This document shows positions 34,352 to 43,487 of a stretch of DNA of 64,000 bases, one piece after another. How positions within the stretch are numbered: position 1 is the stretch's first letter; the number at the start of each line of letters is the position of its first letter. A program made the position numbers and the translations under genes. This DNA is from Frateuria terrea (GTDB lineage Bacteria > Pseudomonadota > Gammaproteobacteria > Xanthomonadales > Rhodanobacteraceae), in the NCBI RefSeq assembly GCF_900115705.1, contig NZ_FOXL01000009.1, positions 116,813 through 180,812 on the forward strand, written 5' to 3'. The notes beneath the pieces were generated by a model, which saw only the letters and a list, made by a program, of their open reading frames with translations, did not search any database and had not been told where the DNA came from.

Positions 34352-36493
34352 ATGCGTTCTTCTAGAATGTCGTCTCCCATGTCCCAACCCGCCCATCCCG
34401 CATCGACGCGCCTCGCCGCATGGCGGGCGCGCGCGGCTGCCTCGCCGCCGCTGGCCGCCGCGCTGGCCGCCGGCGCGCCGGCGAACGAAAGCGAGTGTGC
34501 GGACACGCTGGAGCTGCTCGCGATGCTCGGCTGCGACGCGAAGACCCAGGCCGCGGCCGTGTGGTTCGAGCTGGCCCAGCGCGATCCGCAGGCATGGACC
34601 GGGCACGCCAGCGCGCTGCCGCCGGAGACGCAGCGACTAGTCGAAGGCCAGCTCGCCGCGCAGAAGGTCTGGGCGCTGCACGCGCAGCGCGAGACCGGCA
34701 CCTCCGAGGGCCTGCGCCGACTGCTGCTGGCGATCATCCGCGACCTGCGCGTGGTGTTCGTGCTGCTGGCGCGGCAGCTGGCGAAGATGCGCGGCGCGGC
34801 GGCGCTGCCGGAGGCCGAACGCACCGCGCTGGCCCGGCTCACCCGCGACATCCACGCGCCGTTGGCCAACCGGCTGGGTATCTGGCAGCTGAAGTGGGAG
34901 CTGGAGGACCTGTCCTTCCGTTACCTCGAGCCGGATACGTACAAGCGCATCGCGCGCCTGCTCGACGAACGCCGCGCCGACCGCGAAGCCTTCATCGCCC
35001 AGGTGCTTGCCGAGCTCGGCACGGCACTAGAAGCAGCCGGCATCAAGGCCGACCTGGCCGGCCGCCCCAAGCACATCTATTCCATCTGGAAGAAGATGCA
35101 GCGCAAGGGCCTGGAATTCACCGACCTGTACGACATCCGAGCGGTCCGCATCCTGGTCGACAGCGTGGCCGACTGCTACGCCGCGCTGGGGGTGGTGCAC
35201 GCACAGTGGCAACACCTGCCGCGCGAGTTCGACGACTACCTGGCGCGCCCGAAGGGCAATGGCTACCGGTCGCTGCACACCGCGGTGATCGGGCCGCAAG
35301 GCAAGACGCTGGAGGTGCAGATCCGTACCCACGCCATGCACCGCGACAACGAACTGGGCGTGGCCGCGCACTGGCGCTACAAGGAAGGCGGCGGAGCCGA
35401 CGCCGAGTTCGAGGCCAAGATCGCCTGGATGCGCAAGCTGCTCGAACCACGCGCGGACGAGGACGTGGCGGCGGAACTGCGCACAGAGCTGCTGGAAGAC
35501 CGCGTCTACCTGCTCACGCCCAAGGGCGAAGTGTTCGACCTGCCGCACGGCGCGACGGTGCTGGATTTTGCCTATTACGTGCACACCGAGGTAGGCCACC
35601 GCTGCCGCGGCGCCAAGGTCAACGGCCGCATCGTGCCGCTGACGCACCAGCCGCGCAGCGGCGACCGCGTGGAGATCATCACCGCCAAGAACGCCGAGCC
35701 CAGCCGTGACTGGCTGTCGCCGCACCATGGCTACCTAAACACCAGCCGTGCGCGCGAGAAGGCGCGCGGCTGGTTCCGGCGCATCGCCCACGACGCCAAC
35801 CTGGCTGCGGGCCGCGCGCTGCTCGAGCGCGAACTCAGGCGCCTGGCGCTGCCCGCGGCCGACCTGACGAAGCTGCCTGCGCATTTCCACGTGAAGACGC
35901 ACGACGAACTGCTGGTCGCGCTCGCGCTGGGCGAAGTCAGTGGCGGCCAGATCGCGCGCGTGCTGCAGGAGGCTGCGCAGCCGGTCGAGCCGGCGCCGCC
36001 GCCGGCGCCGCCGGTGGCGCGCCACGTCGCGCCCGATCATGGCGCCCTGCGCATCGAGGGCGTCGGCAATTTGCTTACGGTGCTGGCCCGCTGCTGCCAG
36101 CCGCTGCCGGGCGATCCGGTACGCGGCTTCATCACCAAGGGCCGCGGCGTATCGGTGCACCGCGCCGACTGCGCCAGCCTGGCGCGGCTGGCGCGGCGCG
36201 ATCCGGACCGGGTCATCGAAGTGGAGTGGGGCAGGGCCGCGGTGCAGTCCTACCAGGTCGACATCGAACTGCGCGGTTACGACCGCAAGGGCCTGCAGAA
36301 GGACGTCACCAACCTGATCAGCAACGTGGGCACACCGATCGTCGCCTCCGCCAGCCGCGTGGATGGCCGCACCGGCGAGGTGGAAATGCGCTTCACCCTG
36401 CGCGTGCGCGACTTCGAGCAGCTTTCCGGCCTGTTGGGCAAGCTGCTCGCATTGCCCAATGTCGTCGAGGCCCGGCGCGTCAGCGCAACCTGA
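34352..36493 (+). CDS. relA: RelA-type (p)ppGpp synthetase
   Basis: 713 residues with the long RelA/SpoT layout: an N-terminal HD-like region without a convincing HD-motif (so probably hydrolase-dead, as in RelA), synthetase domain about 200-350 with YDIRAVRILV, GNGYRSLHTAV and EVQIRTHAMH...ELGVAAHW, a TGS domain about 385-450 (VYLLTPKGEVFDLPHGATVLDFAY), and a C-terminal zinc-finger/ACT part with CCQPLPGD and DRKGLQKDV. It makes (p)ppGpp from GTP/GDP on stalled ribosomes. Start is uncertain: ATG at 34352, 34367 or 34379, none with a clear ribosome-binding site. 78 bp after hrpA. Confidence 0.92.
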   Translation: MRSSRMSSPMSQPAHPASTRLAAWRARAAASPPLAAALAAGAPANESECADTLELLAMLGCDAKTQAAAVWFELAQRDPQAWTGHASALPPETQRLVEGQLAAQKVWALHAQRETGTSEGLRRLLLAIIRDLRVVFVLLARQLAKMRGAAALPEAERTALARLTRDIHAPLANRLGIWQLKWELEDLSFRYLEPDTYKRIARLLDERRADREAFIAQVLAELGTALEAAGIKADLAGRPKHIYSIWKKMQRKGLEFTDLYDIRAVRILVDSVADCYAALGVVHAQWQHLPREFDDYLARPKGNGYRSLHTAVIGPQGKTLEVQIRTHAMHRDNELGVAAHWRYKEGGGADAEFEAKIAWMRKLLEPRADEDVAAELRTELLEDRVYLLTPKGEVFDLPHGATVLDFAYYVHTEVGHRCRGAKVNGRIVPLTHQPRSGDRVEIITAKNAEPSRDWLSPHHGYLNTSRAREKARGWFRRIAHDANLAAGRALLERELRRLALPAADLTKLPAHFHVKTHDELLVALALGEVSGGQIARVLQEAAQPVEPAPPPAPPVARHVAPDHGALRIEGVGNLLTVLARCCQPLPGDPVRGFITKGRGVSVHRADCASLARLARRDPDRVIEVEWGRAAVQSYQVDIELRGYDRKGLQKDVTNLISNVGTPIVASASRVDGRTGEVEMRFTLRVRDFEQLSGLLGKLLALPNVVEARRVSAT

Positions 36494-36568
36494 ATGCGCG
36501 GACTTCACCGGCCGGCGGATGAAGTGGGCGATGCTAAGCTGGATGCGTTGCCAGGACAGCCTTGGACC

Positions 36569-38320
36569 ATGAGCGGACGCAGAGACCAAAACGCACGGGA
36601 CGGGCGCGCCGAACCCACGCTGGGCGATCTGGGCAACCTGGATGCACCGCGACCGCCTCGCGTGGACGACCCGGACGACCGCCTGCCGCGCATCGACTTC
36701 GAGACGCCGCGGCGTGCGCCGCCGGGGCGCCATCGCCGTCTGCGCGTGCGCAGCTGGCACCTGCTGGTGCTGATGCTGGTGCTGGTCCTCGCCGGTGGTG
36801 CATGGATGCTCCACCAGTACCAGAACAGCCTGCGCGACATGGTCCCGCGCACCGAACTCAATGACGTGCTGAGCCGAGCCGACAAGGCGCTGCAGGACGG
36901 CCGCCTGGACGGTACCGACGGCACCAGTGCGCGCGAGCTGTACCAGGCCGCGCGCGCGCTCGAGCCGGACAACGACCGCGCCCGCGACGGCCTGCATCAG
37001 GTCGGCATGGCAGAGCTATCGCGCGCCGACGCGGCCTACCGCGGCGGACGCCTGGACGAGGCGCAGCGCGAGCTCGCCGTTGCCCGCGAACTGCTCGGCG
37101 GCGGCACCGACGTCGACCGGCTCGGCCGCATGATCGAGCAGACGCGCGGCGCCGCCGAACCCGCCGACGGGCTGGTGGAACAGGCGCGGCAGGCGCTCGC
37201 CGCCGGCCAGCTCACCGGCAAGGACGGCGCCGGGGCGTTGTACCAGCGCATGCTCGCCGCCGATCCGGACAACGCCGTCGCCAAGCACGGGCTGGACCAG
37301 GTCGGTGGCGCCCTCGCCAACCAGGCGCGCGCCGCGCTTGCCCACGACGACGCGACCGCGGCCTCCACCACCATCGACCAGTTGGCCGCGCTGCTGCCGA
37401 GCTACGGCGACCTGCCGGCGCTGCGCGCCGCGCTCGCGCAGGCGCAGCACAAAGACGACGGGGCACTGCTGGAGGCCATCTCGCAGGGCCAGCAGGCGCT
37501 GCGAGATGGTCGCATCAGCGGCGCCGGCGGCGACACCGCGCTGGCGCACTTCCAGGCCGCGCTGAAGCTCGATCCGGAAAATCCACAGGCGCGTGCCGGC
37601 CTGGGCCAGGTCGCGCAGGCGCTGGTGGTGCAGGCCAATGCGGCGCTCGACGCCGACGACACGGAACAGGCCTCCGGCCTGCTCGACCAGGCCGAAGCGT
37701 TGGCGCCCAAGTCGGCCGACCTCGCCGCCGCGCGTGCACGGCTACGCACCAAGATGGCGCAGATCCAGCCTTCCCACGCGCAGCCTGCGCCGACCGTGGC
37801 GGCACCGACCCAGGCCCCTCCGGCGCAAGCGCCGGCGCAGGCCGAGCCGCCCCCGCCGCCTCCGCCGCAACTGACCGCCGACCAGATCGAGCAGGTTGCC
37901 GAGCTGGTGCGCCGGGCCCGCAGCGCCGCCTCGCAAGGGCAGATCATGTTGCCGCCAGGCGAGAGCGCCTACGACCTTTATCGCAACGCACTGGCCATCG
38001 ACGGCAACAACCAGGCCGCGCTGCAGGGCCTGGAAGACCTGCCCAGCCTGGTGGTGCAGCAGTTCAACCAGGCGCTGTCCGGCAGCCAGCTGGACAAGGC
38101 CGGTGAGTTGCTCGGGGCGCTGGGTGACCTCTCGCCCGGCGACTCCAATGCCAGTGTGCTGCGCGGGCGGCTGGTCGACGCCTGGCTCGACCAGGCCGAG
38201 CAGCAGCTCAACCGCGGTGACCGCGCCAATGCCGCGCAATCGATCGCGCAGGCGCGCAAGCTCGCGCCCTACCAGCCGCGCGTGACCGAGCTTTCGCTGC
38301 GCCTGCAGTCGGGTCACTGA
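36569..38320 (+). CDS. Membrane-anchored TPR-like repeat protein of unknown function
   Basis: 583 residues from the ATG at 36569; the longer frame to 36494 overlaps no good signal. A polar, Arg/Asp/Pro-rich cytoplasmic segment (1-70) is followed by one membrane helix (HLLVLMLVLVLAGGAWML) and a periplasmic part of repeated helix pairs. The repeats have the TPR-like cadence A-x-xx-L-x-P-x-N-x-x-A: ARALEPDNDRARDGL, MLAADPDNAVAKHGL, LKLDPENPQARAGL and LAIDGNNQAALQGL. A Pro/Ala/Gln linker with eight consecutive prolines lies at about 420-445. It is 75 bp after relA and 10 bp before the SDR gene. I do not recognise the family; a scaffold role in the envelope is a guess. Confidence 0.8.
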   Translation: MSGRRDQNARDGRAEPTLGDLGNLDAPRPPRVDDPDDRLPRIDFETPRRAPPGRHRRLRVRSWHLLVLMLVLVLAGGAWMLHQYQNSLRDMVPRTELNDVLSRADKALQDGRLDGTDGTSARELYQAARALEPDNDRARDGLHQVGMAELSRADAAYRGGRLDEAQRELAVARELLGGGTDVDRLGRMIEQTRGAAEPADGLVEQARQALAAGQLTGKDGAGALYQRMLAADPDNAVAKHGLDQVGGALANQARAALAHDDATAASTTIDQLAALLPSYGDLPALRAALAQAQHKDDGALLEAISQGQQALRDGRISGAGGDTALAHFQAALKLDPENPQARAGLGQVAQALVVQANAALDADDTEQASGLLDQAEALAPKSADLAAARARLRTKMAQIQPSHAQPAPTVAAPTQAPPAQAPAQAEPPPPPPPQLTADQIEQVAELVRRARSAASQGQIMLPPGESAYDLYRNALAIDGNNQAALQGLEDLPSLVVQQFNQALSGSQLDKAGELLGALGDLSPGDSNASVLRGRLVDAWLDQAEQQLNRGDRANAAQSIAQARKLAPYQPRVTELSLRLQSGH

Positions 38321-38330
38321 GCGGTTCCGC

Positions 38331-39164
38331 ATGACTGTCGTGGTGTTCGGGGCCAGCGGCCAGATCGGCCATTTCCTGCTGCCGCGGCTGCGGGCGCGCG
38401 GCGAGCCGGTGATCGCGGTGAGCCGGCGGCCGCATGCCGGAGGCGATCGCGATGGCGTGCAATGGTTCGAAGGCAGCCTGCCCGACCTGGTGCCGGGGTT
38501 GCCGCCCGCCGCCGCCATCATCAGTTTCGGGCCACTGCTGCCGTTCGCGCGGTGGCTTGCCGCCGCGGCGCCGCCGAATGCGCCGCGGATCGTTGCGACC
38601 AGTTCGATGAGCGCGCAGAGCAAGGCCGCGTCGCAGGTACCCGCCGAGCGCGAGATCGCGCGGCAGCTGAAGCAGGGCGAGACGGAACTGGCCGCAGCCT
38701 GCGCGACGCTGGGTTGCGGCTGGACCGTGCTGCGTCCCACGCTGATCTATGGCGCCGCACGCGACAAGAGCCTTACCCCGCTGGCCCACCGTGCCATGCG
38801 CGCGCGCCTTTTCCCGCTTCCCGCCGGTCGTGGCCTGCGCCAACCGGTGCATGCCGACGACATCGCGCTGGCCGCGGTGGCGGCGATCGACCATCCCGCC
38901 GATCGCGTGCTGATGCTCGGCGGCGGCGAGCGGCTGCGCTCGGCCGAGATGTTCGCCCGCGTCCGCCGCAGTTTGCCGGTCGCCACGCTGCCGGTGCCGC
39001 TGCCCGCGTGGCTGCTGCGCATGGTGCGCCACGCAGTGCCGCGCCTGCGCGGACCGCTGACACGGCTGGAGGCCGACCTGGTAGCCGACAACGGCGAAGT
39101 CGAGCGCCTGCTCGGCGTGCATCCGCGTCCGTTCCGGCCGGATGCGGGTTGCTGGCGTTCCTGA
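38331..39164 (+). CDS. NAD(P)-binding SDR-like protein
   Basis: 277 residues with an extended-SDR start, VVVFGASGQIGHFLLPRL, the GxxGxxG dinucleotide fold, then TSSMSAQSK and RPTLIYG (strand holding the usual YxxxK region, here without the Tyr-Lys pair) and the VHADDIA motif. It is therefore an atypical SDR, of the kind annotated as NAD-dependent epimerase/dehydratase or sugar-nucleotide-like, and may not be catalytic. It starts 10 bp after the TPR protein, so probably in the same operon. Substrate unknown. Confidence 0.82.
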   Translation: MTVVVFGASGQIGHFLLPRLRARGEPVIAVSRRPHAGGDRDGVQWFEGSLPDLVPGLPPAAAIISFGPLLPFARWLAAAAPPNAPRIVATSSMSAQSKAASQVPAEREIARQLKQGETELAAACATLGCGWTVLRPTLIYGAARDKSLTPLAHRAMRARLFPLPAGRGLRQPVHADDIALAAVAAIDHPADRVLMLGGGERLRSAEMFARVRRSLPVATLPVPLPAWLLRMVRHAVPRLRGPLTRLEADLVADNGEVERLLGVHPRPFRPDAGCWRS

Positions 39165-39333
39165 TCCTTCTTGCCGAGGGAAAACCGCGCGGCCGGGACA
39201 GAGGGCGGTTGCCCCGGTATCGCCATGCACCGGCCAGCCCCGCGCCTCGAAGGCAGGCCCGCGTTCAGATGCGCGCCGGGTGGCACGCCCTATCATCGGA
39301 GTCCACCTTGGATCCAGGTTCCCGACCTTGGCA

Positions 39334-41646
39334 ATGATCTCCCGCATGGGCGCGTTGGCGCGCCACGCCTGGCGCTGGCTGCGCATCCCGTTCTGGGTGG
39401 TGCTGGGCCTGGGCCTGGGTTTCCTGTTGCCATACACGCTGATCCTCAACAAGCGCGTGCAGGACCGCTTCAACGACCTGGTCTTCGCCGTGCCTACGCG
39501 CGTGTACGCGCGGCCGCTGGAACTGGCGCAGGGCGTGCCGATGTCGCCGTCCGCGCTGGAGCTGGAACTGACCTTCGCCGGCTACACCCACGACGCCAGC
39601 GGCAAGGTACCGGGCAGCTGGACGCGCAACGGCAGCCGCTACGTGATCTCCTCGCGCGGCTACGCCGGCCCGGATGGTGGCGAGCTGCCCAAGCGCATCC
39701 GCGTGGCGCTCGGGCATGGCCAGGTGGAATCGCTGGACGACGCAGCCAGCGGCGCGCCGATCAAGCTCGCCCACCTCGACCCCGCGCGCATCGCCACCGT
39801 GTACGGCGCGCAGCAGGAAGAGCGCCGCATCGTGCGCCTGGCCGACGTGCCGCCGCTGCTGGTCAAAGGCCTGCAGGCGGTCGAAGACCGCGACTTCAAG
39901 CACCACATCGGGCTGGATTTCTCGGCCATCCTGCGTGCCGCCTTCGCCAACCTGCGCGCGGGCCACACCGTGCAGGGCGGCTCGACGCTGACCCAGCAGC
40001 TGGTGCGCAACCTGTTCCTGGACCGCAGCCAGAACCTGGTGCGCAAGTTCAACGAGGCGCTGCTCTCGCTGCTGATCGAGGCGCACTACTCGAAAGACCG
40101 CATCCTGGAGGCCTACATCAACGAGGTCTTCCTCGGCCAGCAAGGCAGCCAGGCGGTGCACGGTTTCGCCGCGGGCGCCGAGTTCTATTTCGGTCGCCGG
40201 ATGGAAGACCTGCGGCCGCAGGAGATCGCGTTGCTGGTCGGCATGGTCAAGGGGCCGAGCTACTACGACCCGCGCCGGTACCCTGCGCGCGCGCTGGAAC
40301 GCCGCAACCTGGTGCTGAAGGAGTTCTACGACACCGGCCTGCTGGACGCCAACCAGGTCAACGCCGCGCAGGCCGCGCCGCTGGACATCGCCTCCAGCGC
40401 GCAATTGCCGCACAACCGCTTCCCTGCCTTCATGCAGCTGGTGCGCGCGCAGATCACCAACGACTTCGACGACGAGACGTTGCGCAATGGCAAGCTGTCG
40501 ATCTTCACCACGCTCGATCCGGCGGCGCAGCTCTATGCCGAGCAGGCGGTCGCCCATTCGCTCAAGGGCATGGGCAAGCGTGGCGACAAGGTGCAGGCGG
40601 CCGGCGTGGTGACCGACACCCACACCGGCAGCGTGCTGGCGGTGGTCGGCAGCAAGGCGCCGGGCGACACCGGCTTCAACCGCGCACTGGATGCGCGCCG
40701 GCCGATGGGTTCGCTGGTCAAGCCGTTCGTCTACCTGGTGGCGCTGACCGATCCGGCGCACTGGAACCTGGCCACGCCGCTGGACGATTCGCCGATCATG
40801 CTGCGCCAGCCCAATGGCAAGACCTGGATGCCGCAGAACGACGACAACCAGTCGCACGGCTTCGTGCCGATGGTCGACGCGCTGGCGCACTCGTGGAACC
40901 TGGCCACGATCCATCTCGGGCTGGCCATCGGCGTACAGCGCGTCAAGGCATTCCTCGAATCTTTCGGCTTCACCGACATCAATCCGAGTCCCTCGATGCT
41001 GATCGGCGCGGTCGACATGTCGCCGTTCCAGGTGGCGCAGCTGTACGAATACCTCGCCGCGGACGGCCACGCGCTGCCGCTGCTGGCGGTGCGCGGCGTG
41101 GTCGATGGCAGCGGCCACACCGTCAAGCGCTACGAGGTCGAGGGGGGCAAGGGCGAGTACCAGCAAGCGGTGCGGCTGATCACCTGGGCGATGCAGCAGG
41201 TGGCCGAATACGGCACCGCGCACAGCCTGGGCGATTCCTCGCTGGCGTGGCTCAACGCCGCCGGCAAGACCGGCACCAGCAACGACATGCGCGACAGCTG
41301 GTTCGCCGGTTTCACCGCTGACCGCCTGGCGGTGTTCTGGATGGGCCGCGACGACAACAAGCCGACCGGGCTGTTCGGCGCCACCGGCGGCCTGCGCGCC
41401 TGGCAGGACCTGTTCCGCCACCTGCCCACGCGGTCGCTCTCCGCGGCACCCGGCGAAGGCCTGGAAATGGCCTGGATCAACCCGGCCGACGGCAAGCCCA
41501 CCCAGCCGCACTGCGAGGGCGCGCGGCAGTTCCCGGTGGTCGCCGGTTCGCTCCCGGCGGATACCGAGGGCTGCTTCTGGCAGCGCATCGGTGACATGTT
41601 CGGCGGCAGTGCGCCCGCACCTGCCACCACCACCACGCAACCCTGA
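39334..41646 (+). CDS. mrcB: Penicillin-binding protein 1B, bifunctional peptidoglycan synthase
   Basis: 770 residues from the ATG at 39334; the open frame to 39142 reads through non-native sequence. A single N-terminal membrane helix (IPFWVVLGLGLGFLLPYTLIL) precedes a UB2H-like region, a GT51 glycosyltransferase (catalytic EDRDFKHHIGLD near 183, GGSTLTQQLVRNLF, KDRILEAYINEVFLGQ) and a transpeptidase with SLVK (about 465), SWN and KTGTSND (about 645). It polymerises glycan strands and cross-links peptides in the periplasm. It shares a direction with its upstream SDR gene, but the 169-bp gap suggests its own promoter. Confidence 0.94.
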   Translation: MISRMGALARHAWRWLRIPFWVVLGLGLGFLLPYTLILNKRVQDRFNDLVFAVPTRVYARPLELAQGVPMSPSALELELTFAGYTHDASGKVPGSWTRNGSRYVISSRGYAGPDGGELPKRIRVALGHGQVESLDDAASGAPIKLAHLDPARIATVYGAQQEERRIVRLADVPPLLVKGLQAVEDRDFKHHIGLDFSAILRAAFANLRAGHTVQGGSTLTQQLVRNLFLDRSQNLVRKFNEALLSLLIEAHYSKDRILEAYINEVFLGQQGSQAVHGFAAGAEFYFGRRMEDLRPQEIALLVGMVKGPSYYDPRRYPARALERRNLVLKEFYDTGLLDANQVNAAQAAPLDIASSAQLPHNRFPAFMQLVRAQITNDFDDETLRNGKLSIFTTLDPAAQLYAEQAVAHSLKGMGKRGDKVQAAGVVTDTHTGSVLAVVGSKAPGDTGFNRALDARRPMGSLVKPFVYLVALTDPAHWNLATPLDDSPIMLRQPNGKTWMPQNDDNQSHGFVPMVDALAHSWNLATIHLGLAIGVQRVKAFLESFGFTDINPSPSMLIGAVDMSPFQVAQLYEYLAADGHALPLLAVRGVVDGSGHTVKRYEVEGGKGEYQQAVRLITWAMQQVAEYGTAHSLGDSSLAWLNAAGKTGTSNDMRDSWFAGFTADRLAVFWMGRDDNKPTGLFGATGGLRAWQDLFRHLPTRSLSAAPGEGLEMAWINPADGKPTQPHCEGARQFPVVAGSLPADTEGCFWQRIGDMFGGSAPAPATTTTQP

Positions 41647-41670
41647 AGTTTTTCCGCCTGAGACCTTTCG

Positions 41671-42192
41671 ATGCTTGCCGTTCGACGCTTCCGCCTTGCC
41701 ACTCCCGCTCTCGCCACGCTGCTGCTCGCCGGCTGCTTCACCGCACCACCGCAGGAGCAAAGGCCGGTTCGCCCTGCCCATGACATGGTCGCTGCGATCC
41801 GCGCCGCCGGCGCACGCGAGCAGTCGGTGATCGACGTGGCGCCGCTGCGTGACCCGGGCATCAGCGCGTGGCAGGAGGCCGCCCAGGCCGACGAGCGCGC
41901 CGGGCGTTATACCGATGCGGCCGCCAAGCTCGACCAGGCACTCAAGCTCAGCCCCGAGTCGCCGGAACTGCTGCAGGACCGCGCCGAAGTCGCCGTGCGC
42001 CAGCACGACTACGCCACCGCCGAACGCCTCGCGCGCCAGTCCTGGTCACTCGGCCCGCAACTGGGGCCGCTGTGCGCGCGCAATTGGCAGACGGTGGTTG
42101 AAATGCGCCTGCAGGCCGGTGACGAAGCTGGCGCCGCCGCCGCCCGCAAGGGTGTGCAGGCTTGCCACAAGGAAGGCGTGCCGCGGTACTGA
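41671..42192 (+). CDS. TPR-like lipoprotein
   Basis: 173 residues with a lipoprotein signal ending LLLAGCF, so lipidated on the Cys near residue 22. The mature part has TPR-like helices: ERAGRYTDAAAKLDQALKLSPESPELLQDRAEVAV and RQHDYATAERLARQSWSLGP, each a partial 34-residue unit, and two further cysteines. It begins 24 bp after mrcB, so probably co-expressed with PBP1B; LpoB-like partners of PBP1B are lipoproteins, but this one has no LpoB fold signature that I can see. A role beside PBP1B is inferred from position only. Confidence 0.85.
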   Translation: MLAVRRFRLATPALATLLLAGCFTAPPQEQRPVRPAHDMVAAIRAAGAREQSVIDVAPLRDPGISAWQEAAQADERAGRYTDAAAKLDQALKLSPESPELLQDRAEVAVRQHDYATAERLARQSWSLGPQLGPLCARNWQTVVEMRLQAGDEAGAAAARKGVQACHKEGVPRY

Positions 42193-42303
42193 GCGGCGGC
42201 TCGCGCGCCTTACTCCACTTCGTTCCCACAGCCACGATCCGTATCTTCGCGACCACTGCAGCCGAACGAAAATCAGTTCACTGCGCCCTCGGCCTGCCTC
42301 ACT

Positions 42304-42693
42304 TCAGAACAGCGCCACCAGCAACAACACCAGCCCGGCGATGCTCACCGCCCACACCAGCGTGCGCAGGTACGGAATCCCCGCGGCATAGATCGGCACG
42401 TAGACCAGCCGCCCCCAGAAATACAGCTGCGCACCCAACGCGCTGGTCGCGTCCTGCCGTGCCGCTGCCACCAGCGCGAGCACCAACGCTGCGAAGAAGG
42501 CGAAGGTCTCCAGGAAATTGGCACGCGCGCGGTCCAGCCGCCCGGCCACGCCGGTCAGCGCCGGCGGCGGTTCGTCGCGCGAACTGGCCGCCCAGGCCGA
42601 GCCGCGCTGTCCCATTCCCGCCGCGGCGGCGGCGAGGATCTGCACCAGCCCCAGAATCACGCTCCACACCAGCATGCGGATTTCGACGCTCAT
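42304..42693 (-). CDS. MAPEG family membrane protein
   Basis: 129 residues with four hydrophobic segments and the MAPEG signature between the first and second: RLDRARANFLETFAFFAALV, with conserved Arg, Asn and Glu. MAPEG proteins are small membrane-bound glutathione-dependent or eicosanoid-related enzymes in eukaryotes; the bacterial ones are mostly uncharacterised. A GGAGC ribosome-binding site precedes the ATG. It converges on the lipoprotein gene and is followed on the same strand by nothing within 110 bp. Confidence 0.86.
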   Translation of the reverse strand: MSVEIRMLVWSVILGLVQILAAAAAGMGQRGSAWAASSRDEPPPALTGVAGRLDRARANFLETFAFFAALVLALVAAARQDATSALGAQLYFWGRLVYVPIYAAGIPYLRTLVWAVSIAGLVLLLVALF

Positions 42694-42819
42694 GGTCTGC
42701 TCCTGTGGTTGGACGGGAATGATGGTGATACACCCGGTGGATGGAGGCCAATCCCGCGTGCACGCGTCGCAACGGCGGCCGCCCTGGGCAACCTGGCGAT
42801 GCGGGCGCGGTGGAACGGG

Positions 42820-43389
42820 TCAGCCAGCCACATCCGGCCGCAGGTGAAGAATCAACCCCGCGCATACCAGGCCCAAGCCGACCCGCGGGGCGGTCATTGC
42901 CACCAGTCCGGCCGTCGCGAAGATCGCCAGCACCGCAAGTGATCGCCGCCGGGCCAGGCGGCGCGTGCGTTCGCCCACGTGTTCTCCCCCGGCAAGCACC
43001 TGCCACTCGAAAAGGTTGTAGGCGATGTCGATACAAACGAAGAGCCCTGCATAGAAAACGACCGGTGCCGATGCGAGCCCGGTCCGGGCGACCCATGAAG
43101 TGGCGAAGGGCAGTAGCGACACAAGGAACAGGTGCAGGAAATTCGTCCACATGAAGCCGAGCGTCGGCGGCCCGGCCAGGCGCATCAGGTGATGGTGGTT
43201 GATCCAGATCACGGCAATGAAGAGGTAGCTCAGCACGTAGCTGGCGGCGGTCGGCCATAGCGGCAGCAGCGCCGAGAACGCCGCCACGTCCGGCGCCTTC
43301 AGCTCCAGCACCATGATCGTCACGATCACCGCGAACACCGCGTCGGAGTAGCCGGCCAGCCGGTGCGCGGTCGCTTTTTCCTCACCCAT
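42820..43389 (-). CDS. TMEM175-type (DUF1211) potassium-channel-like membrane protein
   Basis: 189 residues from the ATG at 43389, which follows GGGGAA; the longer frame to 43515 is rejected. Six hydrophobic segments, the first being GYSDAVFAVIVTIMVLELK. Bacterial TMEM175 channels carry RxxxFSD at this spot; here it is HRLAGYSDAVFAV, with Tyr for Phe. IWINHHH in segment 3 is also typical of the family. The protein probably forms a tetrameric K+-conducting channel. It is divergent from the helicase gene at 43488 across 98 bp. Confidence 0.83.
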   Translation of the reverse strand: MGEEKATAHRLAGYSDAVFAVIVTIMVLELKAPDVAAFSALLPLWPTAASYVLSYLFIAVIWINHHHLMRLAGPPTLGFMWTNFLHLFLVSLLPFATSWVARTGLASAPVVFYAGLFVCIDIAYNLFEWQVLAGGEHVGERTRRLARRRSLAVLAIFATAGLVAMTAPRVGLGLVCAGLILHLRPDVAG

Positions 43390-43487
43390 GGCGTTCCCCG
43401 GATCGCAGATGCGGAATGCAACCATGGTGCGCCGGCATGGGCCTGCTCGCCAGTGCGCGTGCGCGCCGCCTCGGCGATACTTGCGCG

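Noticed and set aside
39265..42006. Minus-strand open frame of about 900 codons opposite mrcB
   Set aside because: Antisense to PBP1B, whose catalytic motifs are all intact; no motif of its own.
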